64,000 bases of DNA from Pelomonas sp963422775 (lineage in GTDB: Bacteria > Pseudomonadota > Gammaproteobacteria > Burkholderiales > Burkholderiaceae_C): the NCBI GenBank assembly GCA_963422775.4, contig CAUJSJ030000109.1, forward strand, positions 40,078-104,077. Reading direction: 5' to 3'. Position numbers and translations under genes: made by a program. Position 1 is the first letter of the stretch. Each line of letters begins with the position of its first letter. The notes beneath the pieces are model-generated. The model was not told the DNA's origin. It made no database searches and saw only the letters and a list, made by a program, of their open reading frames with translations. Below, in pieces: positions 51,801 through 62,174 of the stretch.

Positions 51801-52057
51801 TCGAGTCTGCCGTGCGACGCTTCCGCCCCATCGTGCTGACGGCGGCGGCGGCGGTGCTTGCCATGATCCCGCTGTCGCGCAGCGTGTTTTGGGGGCCGAT
51901 GGCTGTCGCCATCATGGGCGGCCTCATCGTCGCCACGGTGCTGACGCTGCTGGCCCTGCCAGCGATGTACGCGGCCTGGTTCCGCGTGCAGCGTCCCGAG
52001 GAGCACAGCCGTCTGCACAGCCGGTTCGTCGACAGCGAACCCTCAGCCCCGGCCTGA
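48878..52057 (+). CDS. RND efflux transporter permease (AcrB family)
   Basis: A 1059-residue proton-driven inner-membrane pump with the usual 12 helices in two halves and two large periplasmic loops. GLLVDDAIIAVEMMVRKLEE carries the paired Asp residues of the proton relay in helix 4, and RNSVILIDQIEQ is the helix 10-11 block. The N-terminus begins with a polar leader before WALEHPALTRYLMVVLML. Substrate type (drug versus other) is not readable. A terminator overlaps the stop codon. Confidence 0.93.
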   Translation: MNSPITKQPHVGGFNVSRWALEHPALTRYLMVVLMLMGFVAYFQLGQDEDPPFTFRAMVIQAFWPGATAQQMADQVTDKIEKTLQEVNHADKIRSYTKPGESLTIFQVKDNTPPKEVADLWYQTRKKIGDIRSSLPQGVLGPVFNDEFGDVYGSIYALSADGFSREELREHADRVRQALLQVKDVAKVEIFGVQPEKVFIEISQKRLAQLGLDFSQVINQIGAQNAVEGAGVLNAGSANFQVRVQGQFTTAQALAEVPIRAINPQTGVASQMRLGDIAEIKRAYVDPPTTKVRHQGKEVLALGVSMAKGGDIIAMGKALNATFKGIERDLPAGIQLEQIQDQPKAVTTSVGEFVHVLIEAVVIVLAVSFISLGLHTKPLRIDIWPGLVVGITIPLVLAITFTTMFYWGVGLHKISLGSLIIALGLLVDDAIIAVEMMVRKLEEGYDKMHAATFAYDVTAMPMLTGTLITAVGFLPIGLARSTVGEYTFAIFAVTAASLVISWLVSVYFVPYLGALLLKAKPAAEGEVHELFDTPFYNRFRGVVRWCVENRWKTIGITLLVFALGIVGMGRVQQQFFPDSSRPEVLVDLWLPEGSTIQETEVLAKRFEARMLKEPSIATVTTWVGSGVPRFYLPLDQIFPQANVTQSILVPKSLAEREELRKRLPAVLAEEFPEARGRVKLLPNGPPVPYPVQFRVSGADPKIVRDWADKAKDILRTNANMRGVNDNWNENVKTLKLNVDQDKARALGVTSQSLAQAARTLLSGTVIGQYREADKLIDIVLRQPLDERAVITDIANAYLPTSSGRAIPLTQIAKVEFAWEPGVMWREGRNYAVTVQGDVAEGLQGATVTKEVWPQLDELQKKMPVGYRIDIAGAVEESNKGTGSIAAGVPIMLFITFTLLMLQLQSFSRAMLVFLTGPLGIAGVAMALLVLNRPFGFVALLGVIALMGMIMRNSVILIDQIEQDRARGVPDWSAIVESAVRRFRPIVLTAAAAVLAMIPLSRSVFWGPMAVAIMGGLIVATVLTLLALPAMYAAWFRVQRPEEHSRLHSRFVDSEPSAPA

Positions 52058-52076
52058 CGCTTTTCGTCAGGGTTTT
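52053..52076 (+). terminator. Terminator overlapping the stop of the RND pump gene
   Basis: CCTGACG (52053-52059) pairs with CGTCAGG (52065-52071) and is followed by GTTTT. A second GC-rich hairpin, GCCGCCCCG/CGGGGCGGC (52077-52099), follows at once. Confidence 0.7.
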
Positions 52077-52195
52077 GCCGCCCCGTGGACCGGGGCGGCG
52101 GGCAGGCCGCCCGAGGTCGCTACAATCGCCGGTTTGCCGAATCGCCTACGGGGCTGCTGAATCGATTTGTTGATTGAAGCAGCCCAACCCAGACC

Positions 52196-52282
52196 GCGCG
52201 GGTGGCGAAATTGGTAGACGCACCAGGTTTAGGTCCTGACGCCTTCACGGGCGTGCCGGTTCGAGTCCGGCCCCGCGCACCA
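52196..52282 (+). tRNA. tRNA-Leu (anticodon TAG)
   Basis: An 87-nt class II tRNA with encoded CCA. The acceptor stem is GCGCGGG/CCCGCGC, anticodon stem-loop CAGG-TTTAGGT-CCTG, a long variable arm (ACGCCTTCACGGGCGT) and T-loop GGTTCGAGTCC. It reads CTA and related Leu codons, including those in the leader peptide at 37.9 kb. It lies 31 bp before tig. Confidence 0.95.
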
Positions 52283-52313
52283 CCACTGTCCTTCAACTGT
52301 TCCCGAGTCCATC

Positions 52314-53627
52314 ATGGCCGTCACCGTCGAAACCCTTGAAAAGCTGGAACGCCGCATCACCCTGCACGTTGCGGCCGCTGACATCAACAGCGAAGTCGAA
52401 GCCCGCCTGAAGAAGCTGGCCCGCACCGTCAAGGCCGACGGCTTCCGCCCCGGCAAGGTGCCGATGAACGTCGTCGCCCAGCGCTACGGCTACTCGGTGC
52501 AGTACGAGGTCGTCAACGACAAGCTCGGCGCCGCCTTCAACACCGCCGCCAACGAAGCGCAACTGCGCGTCGCCGGCGCACCGCGCATCGAGCAAAAGGA
52601 GCAGGCGCCCGAAGGCCAGATGGCCTTCGACGCCGTCTTCGAGGTCTACCCCGAAGTCAAGATCGGTGACATCGCCACCGCTGAAGTCGAGCGCGTCACC
52701 AGCGACGTGACCGACGAAGCCATCGACAAGACCGTCGAGATCCTGCGCAAGCAGCGTCGCAGCTTCGCCCAGCGTCCTGCGGCCGATGTGGCCCAGGTCG
52801 GTGACCGCGTCACCATCGACTTCGAAGGCAAGATCGACGGCGAGCCCTTCGCCGGCGGCAAGGCCGAAGCCTTCCAGTTCCTGATCGGCGAAGGCCAGAT
52901 GCTGGAAGCCTTCGACGCCGCCGTGCGTGGCATGAAGGCCGGCGAAAGCAAGACCTTCCCGCTGCAGTTCCCCGAGGACTATCACGGCAAGGATGTGGCC
53001 GGCAAGGAAGCCGACTTCCTCGTCACCCTCAAGAAGATCGAAGCCCAGCACCTGCCCGAAGTGAACGAAGCCTTTGCCAAGTCGCTCGGCATCAAGGATG
53101 CAACGGTCGAAGGCCTGCGCGCCGACATCAAGAAGAACCTCGAGCGCGAGGTGAAGTTCCGCGTGCTGGCCCGCAACAAGGGCAACGTGATGGACGCGCT
53201 GGTGGCGGTGTCCGAGCTGGACGTGCCCAACGCGCTGGTGCAGGGCGAAGCCGAGCGCATGGTTGGCCAGGCCCGCGAGGACCTGAAGAAGCGCGGCGTC
53301 AAGGATGCCGACAAGGCCGAGATCCCCGCCGACATCTTCAAGCCGCAGGCCGAGCGCCGCGTGCGCCTGGGCCTGGTCGTCGCCGAACTGGTGCGTGCCA
53401 ACAACCTGCAGGCCAAGCCGGCCCAGCTGCAAGCCCACATCGAAGAGCTGTCGCAGAGCTACGAGAAGCCTTCGGAAGTCATGCGCTGGTACCTGACGGA
53501 CCGCGAGCGCATGGCCGAGGTCGAGGCCGTCGTTGTCGAGAACAACGTCACGGAATTCGTGCTGACCACCGCCAAGGTCACCGACAAGGCCCTGCCTTTC
53601 GACGAACTGATGGCCCAGGGCAACTGA
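52314..53627 (+). CDS. tig: Trigger factor
   Basis: A 437-residue ribosome-bound chaperone with peptidyl-prolyl isomerase activity. The ribosome-binding loop is in GFRPGKVPMNVVAQRYG (about 42-58), the FKBP-type domain is at about 150-245 (VGDRVTIDFEGKIDGEPF) and the helical arm domain follows. Length is standard. It is followed by clpP, clpX and lon in the conserved proteobacterial order. A terminator separates it from clpP. Confidence 0.96.
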   Translation: MAVTVETLEKLERRITLHVAAADINSEVEARLKKLARTVKADGFRPGKVPMNVVAQRYGYSVQYEVVNDKLGAAFNTAANEAQLRVAGAPRIEQKEQAPEGQMAFDAVFEVYPEVKIGDIATAEVERVTSDVTDEAIDKTVEILRKQRRSFAQRPAADVAQVGDRVTIDFEGKIDGEPFAGGKAEAFQFLIGEGQMLEAFDAAVRGMKAGESKTFPLQFPEDYHGKDVAGKEADFLVTLKKIEAQHLPEVNEAFAKSLGIKDATVEGLRADIKKNLEREVKFRVLARNKGNVMDALVAVSELDVPNALVQGEAERMVGQAREDLKKRGVKDADKAEIPADIFKPQAERRVRLGLVVAELVRANNLQAKPAQLQAHIEELSQSYEKPSEVMRWYLTDRERMAEVEAVVVENNVTEFVLTTAKVTDKALPFDELMAQGN

Positions 53628-53644
53628 AAGCCCTTCGCATGACG

Positions 53645-53677
53645 AAGGCGCCGTGCCGCAAGGCCCGGCGCCTTTTT
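53645..53677 (+). terminator. Rho-independent terminator after tig
   Basis: AAGGCGCCG (53645-53653) and CGGCGCCTT (53666-53674) form a perfect 9-bp stem closing a 12-base loop, followed by a run of T (TTTTT from 53673). Confidence 0.85.
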
Positions 53678-53738
53678 ACTTGCGTGGCCATAATCCGCCC
53701 CCATAACAGCCAACATTGCTTTGTCTTCAAGGATCTGA

Positions 53739-54347
53739 ATGAGCGCTCTCGACACGAACAACTTGGGGCTGGTCCCCATGGTCATCGAACAGTCTGGTCG
53801 GGGCGAGCGCGCCTACGACATCTACTCGCGCCTGCTGCGTGAGCGCATCATCTTTCTGGTCGGCCCGGTCAACGACGGCGTGGCCAACCTCGTCGTCGCA
53901 CAGATGCTGTTTCTTGAAAGCGAGAACCCCGACAAGGAGATTTCGCTCTACATCAACAGCCCGGGTGGCAGTGTGTCGGCCGGCATGTCGATCTTCGACA
54001 CGATGAACTTCATCAAGCCCGAGGTATCGACGCTGTGCATGGGCATGGCGGCCAGCATGGGTGCCTTCCTGCTCGCGGCCGGCGCCAAGGGCAAGCGTTT
54101 CTCGCTGCCGAACGCCAAGGTCATGATTCACCAGCCGCTGGGTGGGGCTCAGGGCCAGGCCACGGATATCGAGATCCATGCGCGTGAAATCCTGAAGACT
54201 CGGGACACCCTGAATCGCATCCTTGCCGAGCGCACGGGTCAGACACTGGAGAAAATCCAGTTGGACACCGAGCGCGACTATTTCATGTCCGCGGCCGAAG
54301 CCCAGAACTACGGGCTGATCGACCAGGTGCTGGAACACCGCCCCTGA
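53739..54347 (+). CDS. clpP: ATP-dependent Clp protease proteolytic subunit
   Basis: A 202-residue serine peptidase forming the double-heptamer chamber of ClpXP. The catalytic Ser is in GMAASMGAFLL and the His in KVMIHQPLGG; the Asp lies in the DTERDYFMSAAEA region. The substrate-binding block YINSPGGSVSAGMSIFDTM is intact. ATG 53739 follows AAGGA. The ATPase partner clpX is 143 bp downstream, beyond a strong hairpin. Confidence 0.97.
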   Translation: MSALDTNNLGLVPMVIEQSGRGERAYDIYSRLLRERIIFLVGPVNDGVANLVVAQMLFLESENPDKEISLYINSPGGSVSAGMSIFDTMNFIKPEVSTLCMGMAASMGAFLLAAGAKGKRFSLPNAKVMIHQPLGGAQGQATDIEIHAREILKTRDTLNRILAERTGQTLEKIQLDTERDYFMSAAEAQNYGLIDQVLEHRP

Positions 54348-54398
54348 CGCGACATTGAATCGGGAGGGGCCGTAACCGGCCCCCGGATTCGCAGCGCA

Positions 54399-54430
54399 AT
54401 CGGGGCCCTTATCCTCACAAGGGCCCCGAT
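54399..54430 (+). promoter_or_regulatory. Perfect 12-bp hairpin between clpP and clpX
   Basis: ATCGGGGCCCTT (54399-54410) and AAGGGCCCCGAT (54419-54430) pair around an 8-base loop, with no T run after. A second imperfect hairpin (GAATCGGG...CCCGGATTC, about 54358-54390) precedes it. It may reduce read-through or stabilise the clpP message, setting the clpP:clpX ratio. Confidence 0.55.
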
Positions 54431-54490
54431 AACGTTTGGACTATCATCATTCAGGCACCCGCCTGTCCACTGGCATTTCCGAGCAGACCC

Positions 54491-55762
<1,272 letters not shown>

Positions 55763-55832
55763 GCCTCCACTAAGCCCTCAACTTGCAATTGCCCCCTCAG
55801 GCCTGATATCGGCCTGAGAAAGAGAGGTCTTC

Positions 55833-58247
<2,415 letters not shown>

Positions 58248-58261
58248 GCGGTGCGGCGGGC

Positions 58262-58291
58262 TTGTCATCCGATCAAAAATTGGATTACAAT
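58262..58291 (+). promoter_or_regulatory. Sigma-70 promoter of the tRNA-Gly gene
   Basis: TTGTCA (58262-58267) and TACAAT (58286-58291) are separated by 18 bp, both near consensus. The transcript would begin near 58298, giving a 5' leader of about 45 bases before the tRNA. Confidence 0.7.
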
Positions 58292-58342
58292 GCCAGCTTC
58301 GCTAGATAGGCAGCTGCATAGCTGACTGGCTAGAGAAACAAA

Positions 58343-58418
58343 GCGGGATTAGCTCAGTTGGTAGAGCGATACCTTGCCAAGGTATAGGTCGAGAGTTCGA
58401 GCCTCTTATCCCGCTCCA
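58343..58418 (+). tRNA. tRNA-Gly (anticodon GCC), copy 1
   Basis: 76 nt with encoded CCA. Acceptor stem GCGGGAT/ATCCCGC, anticodon loop CTTGCCAAG, T-loop AGTTCGAGCC. It is identical in sequence to copy 3. It has its own promoter and is followed by a terminator. Confidence 0.96.
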
Positions 58419-58428
58419 AGATTTTCCG

Positions 58429-58454
58429 AAAGGGAAGCCCAGGCTTCCCTTTTC
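58429..58454 (+). terminator. Terminator after the first tRNA-Gly
   Basis: AAAGGGAAGCC (58429-58439) pairs with GGCTTCCCTTT (58442-58452), a tight stem with T tail, so tRNA-Gly copy 1 may be a separate transcript from the next four tRNAs. Confidence 0.8.
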
Positions 58455-58508
58455 TGTCAGGGTCGCACCAAACGGCTCTGGCGCGGCAAAAATTTGAAGG
58501 TTAGCGGC

Positions 58509-58582
58509 GGCGCGATAGCAAAGCGGTTATGCCCCGGATTGCAAATCCGGTTAGTCCGGTTCGACTCCGGATCGCGCCTCCA
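58509..58582 (+). tRNA. tRNA-Cys (anticodon GCA)
   Basis: 74 nt with encoded CCA. Acceptor stem GGCGCGA/TCGCGCC, anticodon stem-loop GGAT-TGCAA-ATCC with GCA, T-loop GGTTCGACTCC. It is the second tRNA of the array. Confidence 0.95.
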
Positions 58583-58598
58583 GGAAAAAAGCACTCAT

Positions 58599-58674
58599 GC
58601 GGGTGTAGCTCAGTTGGTAGAGCGCAACCTTGCCAAGGTTGAGGTCACGAGTTCGAGCCTCGTTACCCGCTCCA
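58599..58674 (+). tRNA. tRNA-Gly (anticodon GCC), copy 2 (divergent)
   Basis: 76 nt with encoded CCA. Acceptor stem GCGGGTG/TACCCGC (one G-T), anticodon loop CTTGCCAAG. It differs from copies 1 and 3 in the acceptor, anticodon stem and T stem but keeps the same anticodon. Confidence 0.95.
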
Positions 58675-58719
58675 GAAAATCGGTTCGCACCGATGTCAGG
58701 TTGAAAGACCGGACGAAAT

Positions 58720-58795
58720 GCGGGATTAGCTCAGTTGGTAGAGCGATACCTTGCCAAGGTATAGGTCGAGAGTTCGAGCCTCTTATCCCGCTCCA
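58720..58795 (+). tRNA. tRNA-Gly (anticodon GCC), copy 3
   Basis: 76 nt with encoded CCA, identical to copy 1 at 58343. Followed by a strong terminator (58802-58838). Confidence 0.96.
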
Positions 58796-58801
58796 TTCTT
58801 C

Positions 58802-58838
58802 ACGGGAGATTCGATTGATCGGATCTCCCGTTTTCTTT
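58802..58838 (+). terminator. Terminator after the third tRNA-Gly
   Basis: ACGGGAGAT (58802-58810) pairs with ATCTCCCGT (58823-58831); the inner bases TCGAT/ATCGG extend the stem. It is followed by TTTCTTTT. Confidence 0.88.
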
Positions 58839-58862
58839 TGCGGCTCGGATAATCCACCCGCC

Positions 58863-58951
58863 GCCTGGGTGGCGAAATCGGTAAACGCAGCGGACTTAAA
58901 ATCCGCCGTCTCGAAAGGGACGTACGGGTTCAAGTCCCGTCCCAGGCACCA
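58863..58951 (+). tRNA. tRNA-Leu (anticodon TAA)
   Basis: An 89-nt class II tRNA with encoded CCA. Acceptor stem GCCTGGG/CCCAGGC, anticodon stem-loop GCGGA-CTTAAAA-TCCGC, a long variable arm (GTCTCGAAAGGGACG) and T-loop GGTTCAAGTCC. It is the last tRNA of the array. Confidence 0.95.
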
Positions 58952-58992
58952 ATCGGATAACACCGCGTTGACGGTGACCCAGAGGGAGTTTC

Positions 58993-59289
58993 ATGCACAT
59001 CTTTTGTCGTGCCGGACTGATGGCGGCGGCACTCCTGTTGTGCGCTTGCGCTGCGCCTCGCATGGAGAACGTGAAGAACCCGGGAGCAGACCTACAGGCC
59101 GACATTGCCACCTGCGAACGCGACGCCGCGCGGGTCCTCAAACTGGAGCAACTTGTCCGACCGAACGCGTTTGCCAGCGCCTGCATCGGATGCCCGTCGC
59201 AGGGGAGCCGGGAGATGCAAGACGCGGTGAGCGCCTATGGCATGCAGAAGCGCTGCATGGCCGCACGCGGCTGGCGACAGGCGTCCTGA
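58993..59289 (+). CDS. Small putative lipoprotein
   Basis: A 98-residue protein. The N-terminus CRAGLMAAALLLCACAAP has a hydrophobic core and a lipobox-like LCAC, so it is probably exported and lipid-modified. The mature part is helical, with DIATCERDAARVLKLEQLVR and a CIGC pair plus a further Cys (KRCMAARGW), suggesting disulfides. The ribosome site GAGGGAG lies just before ATG 58993. No family is recognised. It follows the tRNA array and ends at a terminator shared with murI. Confidence 0.7.
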   Translation: MHIFCRAGLMAAALLLCACAAPRMENVKNPGADLQADIATCERDAARVLKLEQLVRPNAFASACIGCPSQGSREMQDAVSAYGMQKRCMAARGWRQAS

Positions 59290-59328
59290 CGCGCGTGCAC
59301 CGGCCGCGCACGGCCCGGTTATCCCATC

Positions 59329-59357
59329 AAAACGGTCAGCAGTTGCTGGCCGTTTTG
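59329..59357. terminator. Bidirectional terminator between the lipoprotein gene and murI
   Basis: AAAACGGTCAG and CTGGCCGTTTT pair (59329-59356) around CAGTTG with one T-G, with A and T runs at both ends. The last codons of murI lie within it. Confidence 0.8.
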
Positions 59358-60154
59358 CTTTCCGGCTGCCAGGCGTGCACAGCGATGCCTTGCCAGCCCA
59401 GCACACGGCTGATCCAGCTTCGCAGGGCTGCAGGATCGCCGCTGGTCTCGACGTCCAGCGTGGGAATGTCCTGCGCTGAGGTCCACAAGCTGGCGGCGCG
59501 TCGCGCGACTGCGGTTTCGATGCGCAGCAACTCGACGTCAGGGCCCAGCGCGGCTCGCCACAAGGGCTCGATGAACGGGTAATGCGTGCAGCCCAGCAGC
59601 ACCGTGTCGACGCCCGCGGTGCGCAGCGGCGCGCAATAACCGTCTACGAGGGCCTGCAACTCGGCGCTGCCCAGATCGCCGGCCTCGATGCGGTCAACCA
59701 CACCGGGGCATCCCTGCACGACAACTTCGCGCTCGCCAAGATGCCGCTCGATCAGCGCACGCAGCCGCGCGCTCGCCGCAGTGGCCGGCGTGGCCAGCAG
59801 GCCGATGCGGCCGTTGCGCGTCGCCGCGACGGCTGGCTTGATGCCTGGCTCGGTGCCCACGAAAGGCAGGGCGGGCCAGCGCGCGCGCAGGGCCTCGATG
59901 GCGTGCGCCGTGGCAGTGTTGCAGGCAACCACGATCATCCCGGCACCACGGTCGATCAGATGCTCCGTGATCGCGAAGCTGCGCGCGCGGATGTCTTCGG
60001 CGCTGCGGCCACCGTAGGGGGCATAGGCGGTATCGGCCAGGTAGCGCAAGGGCGCGGTTGGCAGCAGCGTGCGCAGTTCGCGCAGCACCGTGAAGCCGCC
60101 AACGCCAGAGTCGAAGACGCCGATCTCTCGGCACGGGGAAGAGTCAATTTGCAT
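59336..60154 (-). CDS. murI: Glutamate racemase
   Basis: A 272-residue enzyme converting L- to D-glutamate for peptidoglycan. The catalytic cysteines are in VVACNTATA and LLGCTHYPF, and the substrate loop is IGVFDSGVGGFTVLREL. ATG 60154 is preferred; a GTG at 60178 would add eight residues (GTG-start KLDCFLL) without homology. Length is normal. It diverges from the etfBA operon. The window shows no other cell-wall gene next to it. Confidence 0.93.
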   Translation of the reverse strand: MQIDSSPCREIGVFDSGVGGFTVLRELRTLLPTAPLRYLADTAYAPYGGRSAEDIRARSFAITEHLIDRGAGMIVVACNTATAHAIEALRARWPALPFVGTEPGIKPAVAATRNGRIGLLATPATAASARLRALIERHLGEREVVVQGCPGVVDRIEAGDLGSAELQALVDGYCAPLRTAGVDTVLLGCTHYPFIEPLWRAALGPDVELLRIETAVARRAASLWTSAQDIPTLDVETSGDPAALRSWISRVLGWQGIAVHAWQPESKTASNC

Positions 60155-60293
60155 GAGCAAAAAACAGTCTAGCTTCACGATTCGAGAGGCCTCCCCAAAA
60201 AGAGTTCTCCCAGCGTCGTCCAGCGCCTGGCTAGAATCGAACGATCGTGCTTTTTTATGCGCAGCTCCGTCGCGGAGCGCCCGTAGAATCTGG

Positions 60294-60309
60294 TTAACGT
60301 TTACGTCAA
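60294..60309 (+). promoter_or_regulatory. LiuR-like operator palindrome upstream of etfB
   Basis: TTAACGTTTACGTCAA is a 16-bp palindrome (TTnACGT-TT-ACGTnAA) lying 18 bp before the etfB start. It resembles the box of LiuR, the MerR-family regulator of branched-chain amino acid and fatty acid degradation genes in proteobacteria. The regulator is not encoded in this window. Confidence 0.6.
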
Positions 60310-60327
60310 TTCGAGCTGGAGTTTTCG

Positions 60328-61083
60328 ATGAAGGTCTTGGTTCCTGTCAAACGCGTCGTCGACTACAACGTCAAGGTGCGCGTCAAGAGCGACGGCACGG
60401 GCGTCGACATTGCCAATGTGAAGATGTCGATGAACCCCTTCGACGAGATCGCCGTCGAAGAGGCCGTGCGCCTGAAGGAGAAGGGCGTCGTGACCGAGGT
60501 CATCGCGGTGTCCTGCGGCGTCACGCAGTGCCAGGAGACGCTGCGCACGGCCATGGCCATCGGCGCGGACCGCGCCATCCTGGTGGAGACTCCTGCCGAC
60601 GTCGAACTGCAGCCGCTGGCCGTCGCCAAGTTGCTCAAGGCGCTGGTCGACAAGGAAGGCCCGAGCCTGGTCATCCTCGGCAAGCAGGCCATCGATGACG
60701 ACTGCAACCAGACCGGCCAGATGCTGGCTGCGCTGACCGGCATGCCCCAGGGCACCTTCGCCAGCAAGGTGGAAGTGGCCGGCGACAAGGTGTCGGTCAC
60801 GCGTGAGGTGGACGGTGGCCTGGAGACGGTGTCCCTGAGCCTGCCGGCCGTCATCACGACCGACCTGCGCCTGAACGAGCCGCGTTATGTGACGCTGCCC
60901 AACATCATGAAGGCCAAGAAGAAGCAGCTCGACATCGTCAAGCCGGCGGACCTGGGCGTGGACGTGACCCCGCGCATCAGGACGCTGAAGGTCAGCGAGC
61001 CGCCCAAGCGCGGCGCTGGCGTGAAGGTGGCCGACGTGGCTGCTCTTGTGAACAAGCTGAAGAACGAAGCGAAGGTCATCTAA
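60328..61083 (+). CDS. etfB: Electron transfer flavoprotein subunit beta
   Basis: A 251-residue subunit (normal about 250) that with EtfA carries electrons from acyl-CoA dehydrogenases to the quinone pool. It has the N-terminus MKVLVPVKRVVDYNVKVRV, the AMP-binding block GKQAIDDDCNQTGQMLAALT and the EtfB signature region (VEVAGDKVSVTREVDGGLET). ATG 60328 follows GGAG. It is the first gene of etfB-etfA-acyl-CoA dehydrogenase. Confidence 0.96.
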   Translation: MKVLVPVKRVVDYNVKVRVKSDGTGVDIANVKMSMNPFDEIAVEEAVRLKEKGVVTEVIAVSCGVTQCQETLRTAMAIGADRAILVETPADVELQPLAVAKLLKALVDKEGPSLVILGKQAIDDDCNQTGQMLAALTGMPQGTFASKVEVAGDKVSVTREVDGGLETVSLSLPAVITTDLRLNEPRYVTLPNIMKAKKKQLDIVKPADLGVDVTPRIRTLKVSEPPKRGAGVKVADVAALVNKLKNEAKVI

Positions 61084-61162
61084 CGACCTTGCGGGACAGA
61101 CCGCAGCGGCGTGAGCCGCAAGCTCTGTCCTCAACTGATTCAAGAGAATTTGGAGATTTGAG

Positions 61163-62095
61163 ATGACCGCACTCGTCATTGCCGAACACGACAACGCCCA
61201 CGTCAAGGGCGCCACGCTGAACACCGTCACTGCTGCCGCCGCCACCGGTGGTGAAGTGCACGTGCTGGTGGCTGGCCACAACGCCGCCGCTGCCGCGGCC
61301 GCTGCCGCGCAGATCGCCGGCGTCACCAAGGTGCTGCACGCCGACTCCGCCGCCTTGGCCGAAGGCCTGGCCGAGAACGTCGCTGCTCAGGTCATCGCGC
61401 TGGCGTCGGGCTACAGCCATCTGTTGTTCCCGGCGACGGCCGCCGGCAAGAACGTGGCGCCCCGCGTCGCCGCACTGCTGGATGTGGCCCAGCTGAGCGA
61501 TGTGACCAAGGTCATCAGCGCCGACACCTTCGAGCGCCCGATCTACGCCGGCAACGCCATCGCCACCGTGCAGAGCAGCGATGCAACGAAGGTGCTGACC
61601 GTGCGCACGACGGGCTTCGACCCGGCCGCCGCCACGGGTGGCTCCGCCGCCATTGAGACCGTCGTTGCTGCCGCGGACAGCGGCAAGAGCAGCTTCGTCG
61701 GCCGTGAGGTGACCAAGAGCGACCGCCCCGAACTGACCGCCGCCAAGATCATCGTGTCCGGTGGCCGTGCCCTGGGTTCGAACGACAAGTTCATGGAAGT
61801 GCTGACGCCGCTGGCCGACAAGCTGGGCGCGGCCCTTGGCGCCTCGCGTGCCGCCGTGGACGCGGGCTATGCGCCCAACGACTGGCAGGTGGGCCAGACC
61901 GGCAAGATCGTGGCACCGCAGCTCTACATCGCGGCAGGCATCTCGGGTGCCATCCAGCATCTGGCTGGCATGAAGGACTCCAAGGTCATTGTCGCGATCA
62001 ACAAGGACCCGGAAGCGCCGATCTTCTCGGTGGCCGACTACGGCCTGGAAGCCGACTTGTTCACGGCCGTGCCGGAACTCGTCGCCGCGCTGTAA
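61163..62095 (+). CDS. etfA: Electron transfer flavoprotein subunit alpha
   Basis: A 310-residue subunit with the FAD-binding C-terminal domain: VSGGRALGSNDKFMEVL, VDAGYAPNDWQVGQTGKIV, then GISGAIQHLAGMKDSKVIVA and NKDPEAPIFSVADYGLEADL. Residues 1-190 are the N-terminal half. GGAG precedes ATG 61163. A palindromic 79-bp spacer separates it from etfB. Confidence 0.96.
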   Translation: MTALVIAEHDNAHVKGATLNTVTAAAATGGEVHVLVAGHNAAAAAAAAAQIAGVTKVLHADSAALAEGLAENVAAQVIALASGYSHLLFPATAAGKNVAPRVAALLDVAQLSDVTKVISADTFERPIYAGNAIATVQSSDATKVLTVRTTGFDPAAATGGSAAIETVVAAADSGKSSFVGREVTKSDRPELTAAKIIVSGGRALGSNDKFMEVLTPLADKLGAALGASRAAVDAGYAPNDWQVGQTGKIVAPQLYIAAGISGAIQHLAGMKDSKVIVAINKDPEAPIFSVADYGLEADLFTAVPELVAAL

Positions 62096-62119
62096 ACCGC
62101 CCACGCCGACACCACACCG

Positions 62120-62155
62120 GGCGCCCCGACCTTCGTCGTCGCGGCGCCCTTTTTG
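62120..62155 (+). terminator. Terminator after etfA
   Basis: GGGCGCC (62120-62126) pairs with GGCGCCC (62144-62150), with an inner GAC/GTC stem, followed by TTTTT. It may attenuate, not block, entry into the acyl-CoA dehydrogenase gene 20 bp further on. Confidence 0.8.
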
Positions 62156-62174
62156 TTTCCGCAAGGAGGAACAA

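Noticed and set aside
48857..52018. 1053-codon open frame antisense to the RND pump gene
   Set aside because: It is a high-GC shadow: the product is rich in His, Arg, Ala, Gly and Asp with no family, while the opposite strand encodes a complete AcrB-type protein.
58343..58951. The tRNA array as an integration site for a mobile element
   Set aside because: No integrase, no direct repeats of tRNA 3' ends beyond the tRNA copies themselves, and housekeeping genes lie on both sides.
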